DNA of 21,007 bases. Source: Byssochlamys sp. IMV 00236 (lineage: Eukaryota; Ascomycota; Eurotiomycetes; Eurotiales; Thermoascaceae). Position numbers and translations under genes: made by a program. This document shows, one piece after another, positions 11,152 to 20,272 of this stretch. Within the stretch, counting starts at the first letter, position 1. Each line of letters opens with the position of its first letter. The notes under the pieces are model-generated. The model saw only the letters and a list, made by a program, of their open reading frames with translations, did no database searches and was not told the DNA's origin. The stretch lies in assembly GCA_001931875.2 (NCBI GenBank), contig MSJH02000568.1, forward strand, positions 1 to 21,007, written 5' to 3'.

Positions 11152-11164
11152 AAGGGAAATTTAT

Positions 11165-12272
11165 TTACATATAAATCGACTCTAGTAGTTCCAAAGCGTT
11201 TAACTCGTTTGAGATGATCGGATTCAGTTTTTGTTGTCTCTGTCTCGTCTTATGTTCTCTTCTTGGACTCATTAACAACTTGGCATATAAAGCTTCAATG
11301 CCAATATCATGTTGTGTGTTGATGGTATCTATTGTAACAAAGATGAATATCATATGCCTTTACACAAAATACAACTTACAATCACTCATATCAATTCCTT
11401 TTCCTTTGCTACTCTTTGCTTGATTCCTTCTTTCTGCTTCAATTCTCTTTTGCGCTTCAAGACGTTCTTTTGTCTTTTTGGCTAGTTTCAAGTCTTCTGT
11501 GCATTTCTACACTTGGCTTTTAATGAAACGCTCTGCATATGCATATATTATCTTTTTACCTGCCAACTTGTAATAAATGTGTGGAATATTTTAAAAAATT
11601 CATTTGATTGTACGGTTTGAACATTCTCTCCATAGAAGGAAACCGTCTTTTGGAATAATTCGTCTGATTTTACTTGTAGTTGCTCTACTTGACTTACTTT
11701 GGATTCTGCCTCTGTTTGAAAATGTTTCATGATTTCTGTAAAGGAATCATCGCCTGATAGCACATCAAACTGCTTCAGTCCATCCTTTATTTCATAAAAG
11801 TCTGTCATTACTTCAGTCTTGTTTACTTTATAAATGGATTAGTTTATGTGTTTCAATGCTTTTGCTTTTTATTTTTACCTTTGCTAGCTTCTTCACAATA
11901 TTTTAATTCATCTAAAAATTCCAGTACTTTTGGGAAGCTCTTTTCTATAGTTTCAACAATAAAATGAAGTAAAGTACTTGATGTATTACTCGTGCTTTTT
12001 GTATCAATAAGCTATTATTATTATTATTATTAGTCCATTAGAACAACAAAAGCAGTGATTGCTCATAATTACCTTATTGATACTAGTAATCTTTATACCA
12101 AACGCACCTCCTCTACTTGTATTACCATTCATAAAGTTACCCAAGACTAAAATCATCTGTAGGAGTTTTTTAAACCTTTTCGCATGCAGTAAAGATTCGG
12201 ATGCTTTCAGGATAAGATCCAATGCCTAAACAAATATTGTATATATTATTATCTTCTTCTTACTCGATGCTG

Positions 12273-12311
<39 letters not shown>

Positions 12312-15300
12312 TTTTCAACACCTTCTACTTTATCCCAGAATACTGTCTTGTAAAGCAAGCAGCTGATCCTTGGCTTAAATTGACTGATATTGACCATTTC
12401 CAACACCAACTGATCAGGCTTTGACAGTCTCTCAATGCTCTCTCCGGACTCCTTGTACTTTTTCAACGCTTCTGCCTCTTCACTACTTGGTGCAAACTTG
12501 AGAAAGTTCTCCAAGACAAGCTCTACTTGAATATATGGCGAGATGTCCAACACGTACTCTGTTAATCGCTTGATTTCAAATTCTTTAGGCAAGCTTGTCA
12601 AAAAGATACTCATCGCATGTGCCTTTTTGGGATCTAACAGTTCGATCGAATCAGCTGCCTTTCGTTTTCGCTTGGTGAGGTCAGATACTGCCGGCTTTTG
12701 GGCAAATGTCTTTTCGATGAGCGTAAAGACATCAGCGTGTGACAGTTTAGAGACAATGGATTGTTGATTGAACAGTGGCTCATCGGCTGGGTCGTCGTTG
12801 CTGTCAATAACGTCATCCTGGTCATCATCTTCCAAATGTTCCCATATGGTGTTTCCAAGCTGTCTTCTGTGGATCTTTTCCCATTCAACAAATTTAAGCT
12901 TTTGACGTGGTTGTTGTGTTCCTGCTGTTGGTGCAGGGGGTGCATTAGGCGCAGGAGGGCAAGGAGGACAAGGTGCTGTGTTGCTTGCTGGTATAGGTGG
13001 GGGAGGAGGAGGAATAGGCGGACAAGGCGCTGTATTGGACATAGAGGGTACAGAGGGTGGAGGAGGAGGCGGTGGAGGTGGTACGTTGCCAGAAATATTT
13101 GCAGAAAGAGGCATAGGAGGAAGGGGAGGAGGGGGAGGTGGGGGTATACTGAGCGGTGTATTACTGTTATCATTATCCAAAGTAGGTTGATGGGTTGGTG
13201 TGTTGCTATCGTCTGCTTCAAGAGAGGGTGCTGCGTTGTCTGATTCTAGAGCCGAGGGTATATTCTCATTTGAAGTCTTTTCGGTCGTAGACAGTGGCTC
13301 TGCAGCTTGTTTGGCAAGATGATCAGGGGAAGATGATGGCGTTGGTAACTCTGTAGGTGTTGATGCTTTTTTGATAGGCGTGAATGATTTTTCTGCATAA
13401 TTCGGAAGCTGCTTTCTTGGTATCTTGTGTTTGGGCTTACTATTACTATTATTATTATTGTTATTAACAGCATTTCCAATTTTTGACTTTAAGGCATCAA
13501 ATGGTTCGCTCTAAGGATAACAATAAGTAAGTGTTAAATGAGAAATCTAATAAACTTTACTGGCTGAGTGTGATGGTTGCTTTGCACAAGAATATTGACA
13601 GTTTCATACAACCTTTGTATTTGGCTGTCCATAGATTCTAGGGTCTTTTTATGATCTAGTTCTATATCATCTAGTCGTTGTTGAAGTACAGCGTTGGTTT
13701 GATTGGCAATGCGTAAACTTCGTTCGAGTGCTTCATTTTTAAGCCGCAGTTGTCCAACAAGGCCATCTGATGTTTTAAACTGAGTCAAACAGGGAAACAG
13801 TAAAAAGACATTCATTCAACATTACCTGCCTTTAGATCAAGCTGAACTCTCAGAGCAGCCTCTCTCTCGAGTGCCTGTGCTGCAATCTCCCTGGCCTCAT
13901 CCGCTTCTTGCAACGCTTCTTCTAGTTCATCCTCCTCTGCAAATTTGGCAATGAGATCCTTGACAGTGACACCATATGTGCTTGTGAAACTGTTGCTGTT
14001 TCTGTCAAATGTGACTTGAGAGACAAAGTGCTCGATCAGCTGGTAATATCTATTTCTTGTCTCTGAGTCGCATTGAATCAGAAGCAAGTCTTGCAGCAGT
14101 TTTTGAAAATAGTCGTAGGCTTTGGTACCGTTGATCGTGGCTACTATCTTTTCAACGATTTCAGCAGGATCTGCACTGTCACCGACAACCATGTGTGCAA
14201 TATTATCATTGTCTTCAGATTCATGAAACTCTTCTAATTTGATATTGATCAACTCGTTGTTGAATAACTTTAGCTTTTCCAGGACTTGGGCTAGTCCTCC
14301 TTGATAAAGTTGGTTACGTAAAGTCATTCTATACTCGATGTCTTGAACTGTATCCGGATCGACAATAGCATTTATTAATAGTAAATTTGCCAGCTATCAT
14401 CCTGTTAGTTCTTTTTCATTGTATTTTGTAGCATCTTACCGCATGCTCGGATATGGGTATATCTGTATTCACAGTCTTGTTATGATTGTCTAATATCGAG
14501 TGAAATGCCCTCAGCCAAGAGTCAAAAGGACCATAATCACTTTTGGTTTCTCTGATTGTTTCCATGCCTTGAAGTACTATCGAATGTCCCTTAGGTTGTT
14601 CAAAGTAGCACATGAAAGTCAGTGCGTCACAAACTAGTCTTTGTGTTGGTATCGAGGGTGACAATATGGATTGTGTTAACTGGATGATGTAAAATGGATC
14701 GCTAATGACTTGTTGTATGCCATACTGTGATATAAAAAGAGGATGAGTCTTTCCTATTAGCTATATATGTGTACATGTAGATGTCTACATAGTTACTAAA
14801 CAACTGTCGCAAGCATTTGATGATTTCAAACTCTAATTGACATTCTTTTTGATTCCTTTATAATAATAGAGTTTAGACAAGAGAATATACATATGTATGT
14901 TGTATTAAGTACCTTGCATTGATCTTGTTGATTAATGCTAGTTCCTCACACAAGGTTCGTATCCCATTTTGTTCAATGAATTCCTGTGCCCATCTACACA
15001 CATATGTTAGTATAAGGGATATGTTTTGTGTGTGTGTGTGTGTATGTGTGTGTTTGTATTGATTACTTGATAGGCATTGTCCTTAACCGAACAGATAGAT
15101 CAGATACTAGCTTACATCGAATTTCCCATTTTGAGTCTCTCTTGGTAATAGCATTGATATAATAAGAAGGGGTTCTATTAGCATAAGATTCTAGACTAGT
15201 GCTATGTAGTGTTCCCATAGAAGAGAGGGCATTTTCATGGCATAAGATGAACCACTTTTTATCAGAAGGTAAACTTCTGACGCTGGCGTCACTTGTGTTC

Positions 15301-15525
15301 AAATTGAGTCTAGTCTACACATAGAATTAATTTCTTGGTCATTGATCGTGTTATTATTATTATTATTACGGCTGCTTCTTCAAATAGTCTATCAATTTCC
15401 TCATTGGTTGGCTTATCTTTTAAGCTATTTAATGGTGACAAGGACGCAATGGAAGAAGTAGATACTAAAATAGGAAAGAGTGAGCCCGTGGTTTCTGTTT
15501 GACTATAAACAATTACATTCGTCAT
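11165..15525 (-). CDS. Diaphanous-related formin (GBD/FH3-coiled coil-FH1-FH2)
   Basis: Actin nucleator and elongator for cables and polarised hyphal growth, normally released from autoinhibition by Rho GTPases. Thirteen exons join in phase (15370-15525, 15067-15314, 14913-14993, 14789-14855, 14440-14724, 13826-14393, 13561-13766, 12311-13510, 12073-12225, 11879-12011, 11560-11810, 11380-11506, 11165-11328) to give 1212 aa. GBD/FH3 covers about residues 36-430 (FEEAATRLNLN, KKWFILCHENA, LANLLLINAIVDPD). A coiled coil follows at about 425-535. FH1 at about 660-735 has several runs of 5 to 9 prolines. FH2 at about 740-1140 starts KLKFVEWEKIHRR and contains LGNFMNGNTSRGGAFGIKI. The tail has a DAD-like IEALYAKLLMSPRREHKTR. 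ATG at 15525 is the first in frame. I cannot say which fungal formin paralogue this is (Bni1/SepA/For3 type). Confidence 0.95.
12011..12033. repeat. (ATT)n tract at formin 3' splice site
   Basis: ATT/AAT trinucleotide run that directly precedes the acceptor of the formin intron 12012-12072, replacing the usual pyrimidine tract on the coding strand. A second ATT run lies at the donor of the first formin intron (15351-15368). Confidence 0.8.
12274..12308. repeat. 35-nt homopolymer inside a formin intron
   Basis: T35 on the plus strand, A35 on the formin coding strand. It begins immediately after the GT of the donor of intron 12226-12310, so the 5' splice site reads AAG|GT followed by only A. 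The exon frame on both sides (GVEK, then ALDLILKASESL) supports splicing here. Confidence 0.9.
15027..15055. repeat. (TG)n microsatellite in a formin intron
   Basis: Eight perfect TG units followed by imperfect TATGTGTGTGTT, within formin intron 14994-15066. Length variation is likely between strains; it does not touch either splice site. Confidence 0.85.
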
Positions 15526-15697
15526 TTTGCTGTTGTTGTTGCTGTTTATTATTCTTTTTGCTTTTGAAAAATGACATGAAAAAAAAAAAAAGAAAGCTTA
15601 CATTACATATAAAAAGTATTTATATATAAAGAGATTACCTAATTTGGTAGATTGAAAACAATAGACAAAAAGTTGTTACAAATCTAATGTTATATTT
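15526..15697. other. Formin upstream gap, 172 bp
   Basis: Separates the formin ATG from the stop codon of the Reg1-like gene on the same strand. It carries a CAA-rich leader next to the formin ATG and an A12 run near 15580. No TATA box that I would defend. It must hold the Reg1-like 3' end and the formin promoter unless the latter reaches into the neighbour. Confidence 0.5.
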
Positions 15698-17111
15698 TTA
15701 TTTATCTTCATTATCAGAAGATGACCATAGATGATTTGATGCCCAACGTACAATATTATTTAATATGCTACTACTGCTACTACTACTCGTACTACTACTG
15801 GTACTATGGGTGTGACTACTACTAATACTATTGCTTCTCTTCTTTTGTGCTGTAAAAGAGGGGGCATCATCTACATGTTCACTATGTGTATCCCAATCAT
15901 CATCATCAAATTCATAATCATAGTCTGATTTACTTGGTATATAATCCTGATCTATGTCGTCTGTATTCCAATGGATCATCGAATTATTATTGTTGTTGTT
16001 ATTGTTTCTACTATTACTACTACTACTACTACTATTATTATTATTACTATTACTATTGCTACTGCTTGCATGATTGATTATATTTCTATCTTTTGATACA
16101 CGAATGATATGCTGGACTAGTGCATCCGAGTCTGCACTCTCTGCTTCCCAATCACAGCTATTCTTTCTTTGTTTGGCATGGCTACTGTTATATCTACGTA
16201 ATCGATAGTTATAATAACTCGTATCTCCTATTTCGTCGTCTGATGAGGTCGATGACTCGTCTGATCTCGAGCTTGTTTTTAATAAAGTAGGTTCAATTTT
16301 CTTTATAGAGCGTATCTTTTGTTGTAATTTAGGTTTCATCATGATAACTTCTTCTTCTTCTTCTTCTTCATCTTTATTATTATCATCGTCATCATCATCA
16401 TCATCTGGTTCATATGAGTCTGTGTCGTCACTTGCTGTATTCTTTGATTTCCCAGTTAATGCAATACACTGTTCTACATACTGATTGAATCTCAGTTTCG
16501 GTTGACGATGGTTTGCGATAACAGAAGGAGAAAATGCGCCTACTTCTTGATTTACTTTAGATATAGATAAACTGCTGCTTGTTGATAAATCATCATCTTT
16601 CTTTTTAGGATTATTTTGGTGTATTTGTAATTCAGATGCTGATCTTTTTAATAAATCTGACATTGTCACTTTCTTTAATGCTGATTTCAAAGGTTTCTCT
16701 TGTGGTTTTTGAAGTGGTGAAGGTAATGGTCTGATATGCTTCTTATCTTGTTTCATTACTGTATGCAATGGTCCATAAAGCCATGTTACATCACTATCCT
16801 TTAACCTATATGTTGAAATAGATTAATACAGGATAGGAATATATATATATATAATTAATTTCATTTTACCAATTCAATGTCTCTGGACTCACCGTCTTGA
16901 GATTATTTCTTTGTTTGGCCCATGTTCTCCATGAGGCATTTTCCAATCGAATACCATTGATAATATTTAATTTCTGTTTGGTTAATACTCTCCAAGATGC
17001 AGCAAGATCCATTTCATCAAAGTTATATGATAAATAATCCACATTCCCTTCCGTATTCTTCACGTTGATCGTTGATTCATCATCTGCTGCATGTCTCTTT
17101 TTCTGTAGCAT
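15698..17111 (-). CDS. Reg1/AreA-like N-terminal domain protein, putative PP1 regulator
   Basis: Two exons (16870-17111 and 15698-16805, intron 16806-16869) give 449 aa. Residues 36-69 contain the short fungal domain known as DUF1752 / AreA GATA-like N-terminal region (DLAASWRVLTKQKLN, RLENASWRTWAKQRN). WLKDSDVTWLYGPL crosses the splice junction. Residues 184-197 read KLRFNQYVEQCIAL, like the FN-x-x-VEQC-x-AL segment of yeast Reg1; KLRF can serve as an RVxF-type docking site for protein phosphatase 1. By analogy it may target PP1 in carbon or nitrogen control, but this is inference. The middle has Asp8 and Glu8 runs (about 214-235), then Ser- and Asn-rich runs, and the C-terminus reads NIVRWASNHLWSSS. 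No GATA zinc finger is present, so it is not a full AreA factor. The start is the first ATG and is followed by a Lys-rich stretch. Confidence 0.82.
15978..16064. repeat. Trinucleotide repeats encoding Asn/Ser runs
   Basis: ATT, ACT and GTT triplets on the plus strand that encode Asn and Ser runs in the Reg1-like protein. Related coding runs are 16346-16369 (Glu) and 16376-16405 (Asp). They stay in frame, as expected for triplet expansion inside a gene. Confidence 0.85.
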
Positions 17112-17121
17112 CTTTATATAT

Positions 17122-17168
17122 CTAAAAAGAAAAAGAAGAGAAATAAAAAAGAGAGAGATAGAAAATAC
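17122..17168 (-). other. Possible 5'-leader intron of the Reg1-like gene
   Basis: On the minus strand AAG|GTATTTTC is followed by a long pyrimidine tract and CTTTTTAG, ending 10 nt before the ATG. Its 47 nt fit the other introns here. There is no upstream ATG in frame that I can support, so it would be a leader intron. The pyrimidine tract alone could equally be an unspliced leader. Confidence 0.35.
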
Positions 17169-17198
17169 CTTGACTTTTTTGAAGTTATCAATTTTTTT

Positions 17199-17210
17199 TA
17201 TATATATATA
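17199..17210 (-). promoter_or_regulatory. TATA-like element upstream of the Reg1-like gene
   Basis: Alternating TA run 88-100 nt upstream of the ATG and about 30 nt upstream of the possible leader intron. A similar TA run also lies in the gene's own intron (16841-16852), so the motif alone is weak evidence. Confidence 0.35.
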
Positions 17211-17605
17211 TTTATCCGTCTATTGAATTTCCGATGTCATTTTTTTTTCGAATATGTTTTGTGAGATTTAGTTTGAGCTATAAAATAAAAACCAACTGTT
17301 TATTTGTTAATAATAATAATAGATAAAAGTAATGGTAATAGTACCAATTATTCAATTGTTGGCTAAAGAAAAGAGGTGGAAAAAAGGGATGACTAGATTT
17401 ACTTATATTGGGATTGTTCGTGTTGTGTTACTAAACAGAATCCTTAGAAGTTGTGATTTGACTTAATATCTGTATTTGTATTCATTCACAGTTCAAATAA
17501 CGTTAAATCGTCCTGTGAAAAAATAGTCACCTAAAATATCTTTTATTTTATGACCCTTTATCCATAACAGCTCACACAGTTATTAAATATACATCACCTA
17601 CTGAA
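17211..17605. other. Region between the Reg1-like gene and the MULE, no gene seen
   Basis: AT-rich, with a short AAT repeat near 17310-17321. It separates divergently transcribed units. It should contain the left end of the Mutator-like element, but no terminal inverted repeat was found by eye against 19830-20270. Confidence 0.4.
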
Positions 17606-19829
17606 ATGTCTACCAACTTTAAAAGTACCTCCATCTCTATTACTGCTGATTTTGTTTGCCCTACTGTTCCAGATTATGAAGAAAGTGGTCAGACCATCAC
17701 TATTACGTCTGATAAGTTTGAGGAATGGTTCAAAAAAAAAAAACGCGTTCTCGCATGCTAAGTGGGTATTTAAACGACAATATCCTGTTACAAGCAATCT
17801 CCAGTTCATCGGGAAGCTTATTCTTGAAGCTTTGCCAGTTCACACCACCTTCTATTTGTGTGATCATGTTGGTGTCGATAAGAAGAAAGCTAAGAATAGC
17901 ACAGGTACTATTGATATTACTAACGTTGTATCTTCTGTAGATAATAATCAAGGTAGTAGCAGTAACGAACTAGAGGTTATGCGTCCTAAGAAGACCCGTG
18001 TTACTATGAAGTCTTCTATCAAGATAGGTTGCACTGCCAAAATCATTAAACATGTCATGACGGACGGCACAATCCATGTTGAATACCACTGGGAACATCC
18101 TGATCACTGTCCTTGGGATATCAAGGAAATTACGAATTCTCGTTTGCCTTTTGAGATCAAACAATGGATAACTGAAAAGGCCATCAAAAATATCGACTGG
18201 GAAACCATCAAGAAGTTTTTACGTATTGATGACGAATGTCTCATTGAGGTAATGATACTTTTTTTCATCCTTGTATTGTTATTAAACACGATAATAATTT
18301 AACTTTCTATAGCTTGAAAAGAAGAAGTCATTCAGTAGCTTCCCTATGTCACTTTTAGTCAATTACCATGATGTAAAGAGTATCATCAATGCTCGCATGA
18401 ACAAGTTATCAAGAAAAAGTTGTCGCGATAAGAATAGATGTGAAAAGTGGATGAAGTATTTGGAAGAAGAAAAAAACTGCTCAACGCTTTTTGATACCCA
18501 TGAAAATGGTCCTTTCCTAATCTCATGGGTATCTGATTGGCAGAAGAAATTCCTTGAAGAAGCTGAAGAATGGTGTATCGATAGCACTCACAAAACATGC
18601 AAGTCTATTACGGACAGCTCCAAAGATAGCTACCTGTTCACTATCGTCGTTCACAACTACACCACGAACAGAGGTCTACCTGTTGTTTTTTCATCACTGA
18701 TATGGAAACCATTCCTACTTTGCATCAGTGGTTAATCTGGATAAAGACCAACTTCTCTTTAAACGTAAAGAGAATTATGGTAGATTGTAGTTCTGCCGAG
18801 ACAGCTGCAATTAGAGATGACTTTGAAGACTCTGTTCAAATTCTCTTGTGCCATTGGTATATCTGGCGTGCAAGGAAACCCACATCAAGCGAGGTATAAG
18901 TTTTAAATGTGGGTTTAATGTAGATATTAAACATCTTGTAACATTTAGGTGAAGATAAACAAGTCTACTCACGACACACATCTGGTAAGAGATCGTGTTT
19001 ACGCTAATCTGAATAGCATGATGTACTCAGAAACGCCGAAAGCATTTGATCTGGCTTATCAGCTGTTCCTTGCTGAAAATAAGGAATTTGAAGTATTCCT
19101 TGCGTACTTCAACAGATTGAGGCTTCCGAGAAAGGAATTGTGGTCCAAAGCGTGGAAACAGGTAGTCATTAGTGTTTATTGCTTTAGTTTACTAAAAAAT
19201 CTAACTTTTCTGTCTATTTATAGACTGCTTCTTTCCACACTAACAATCTGATAGAATCGTACCATAACCAATTGAAGACGTTCTATCTTGGTCATTCTCG
19301 CTCTTTGCGTGTAGATCGCCTAGTCTACTTGTTATCCCAAATGGTAGCATTAGATTATTGGCAGGACATAATCAAAGCTGCGCATGATTTTGGTGGGTTT
19401 CGCTTGACAGCCAAGGAAGAAAAGAAGAGAAGAGCAGCATACTGCATTGACTACGACGTAGCATGTTACATGGTAGAACGACTCGAAGAAAGTGTTTACC
19501 AGTGCAGATCCTTCACTGAAAACATCCTCTTCTATGAGATGGATACCAAAGAAGGCTATCTGAAGAACTGCAGCTGCCCTGATCAAACAAAGATGTGCAA
19601 GCATATTTTTTTGGTCAGCCGCGTAACCAAGCTGCGTTTTTCTCCTCATGCTCCTGCCCCTGTTGCGCAGCAAGAAAGGTTTTCTGCCCCAAATGAAGAC
19701 CAAGGCCTTCTTTGCCGTGAACTATTACTTTGGCGTTATTTATCAGATTTGTTTCACTGTATCAGCATGAGGCTTTGTAAGGCCAGCTGCACCAATGATC
19801 TGTTAATCTGCCTCATAACGTGGCTGTAA
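17606..19829 (+). pseudogene. Mutator-like (MULE) transposase with SWIM finger, two frame breaks
   Basis: Four coding segments (17606-18248, 18313-18893, 18949-19161, 19224-19829) separated by three phase-0 introns of 64, 55 and 62 nt; about 680 codons in all. Two one-base changes break the frame: A12 at 17732-17743 (A11 would be in frame) and a T6 run at about 18686-18691 (T7 would be in frame). The N-terminal third has a Cys/His-containing region (GCTAKI, then EYHWEHPDHCPWD) like FAR1/WRKY-GCM1 DNA-binding fingers. The MULE core shows WCIDSTHKTCKS (first Asp), RIMVDCSSAETAAI (second Asp), CHWYIWRA, and NNLIESYHNQLK (Glu). The SWIM finger is CSCPDQTKMCKH (CxC, x6, CxH). The catalytic core is otherwise complete, so this is a very recent pseudogene, an assembly error at homopolymers, or a domesticated gene. 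The tail after about 19650 is of doubtful composition. Confidence 0.88.
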
Positions 19830-20272
19830 TTAAAAGCTCGTTGGTTCCTGAAATAAACTGTGGGGATTTCCTTTTTTGAATCTTGCAGTGTCCTATTGCA
19901 GCGCCTCTAGTATTACCAATTTGAATAAAAAATATAGCATAATATTCACCTTAGTAGAAAAGCTATATCGTCTAATCAGAATATATGGAGATGACATTGC
20001 TAATTTCATATTGTCGAGATAGTCTACTTTAAGAAAATGAGTCATTTCACTGTATCTAACGCAGATGACAACATCACTGTGATAAATAGCATGAAGCTAA
20101 CATTTGACAACATCACTGTAATAAATAAGCTTTGACACGGCCAAGTATATCAGCAACAACTTTATTTTTCTTTTTTCTCTTACCTTCAATAGTCTCTAAA
20201 AGCTATCATCAGGTTAGTGAGGATAACAGTCTGACGAGAGTCCCTTATAGCTTAAACACTTTATAACCTAGA
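19830..20272. other. Region between the MULE gene and the right-end gene
   Basis: No open frame. AT-rich with a tandem-like direct repeat (20066-20127), recorded separately. It may hold the right end of the MULE and the promoter of the next gene (ATG at 20273). No tRNA or TIR was recognised. Confidence 0.45.
20066..20127. repeat. 23-bp direct repeat, two copies
   Basis: TGACAACATCACTGTGATAA-type unit at 20066-20088 and again at 20105-20127 with one mismatch (G against A at unit position 16), 39 bp start to start. A third partial copy, TCATTTCACTGTA, lies at 20042-20054. It could be a subterminal transposon repeat or a promoter element of the following gene. Confidence 0.8.

Noticed and set aside
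11761..11820. Formin acceptor at ACAAG|ACTGAAG
   Set aside because: It would put a stop in frame after the phase-1 donor at 11879. The acceptor at CTGAAG|TAATG (exon from 11810) restores AAAG|TA and the conserved FH2 reading.
12634..13221. 195-codon His/Leu-rich frame on the minus strand overlapping the formin
   Set aside because: Shifted frame of the FH1 and FH2 coding sequence; the formin frame is conserved and joins its neighbours in phase.
12761..13243. 160-codon Arg/Cys/Gly-rich frame and a Gly-rich frame on the plus strand
   Set aside because: Mirror of the formin proline-rich FH1 codons; composition follows entirely from the CCN repeats on the other strand.
13767..13825. Formin acceptor at GACTCAG|TTTAAAAC
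   Set aside because: Phase 1 joining there gives an immediate TAA; CATCAG|ATGGCC (exon from 13766) keeps the coiled-coil frame.
16806..17111. Full AreA-type GATA transcription factor
   Set aside because: Only the N-terminal AreA/DUF1752-like segment is present; no C-x2-C, x17-18, C-x2-C GATA finger was found in the 449 residues.
18871..18893. Third frameshift in the MULE gene, suggested by a KTHIKRE-like reading one base off
   Set aside because: With only two indels all four segments join in phase 0 across the intron at 18894-18948, so a third change is not needed.
17500..20272. Terminal inverted repeats bounding the MULE
   Set aside because: Compared the two flanks by eye in both orientations; only weak, short AT-rich similarities, not enough to call ends.
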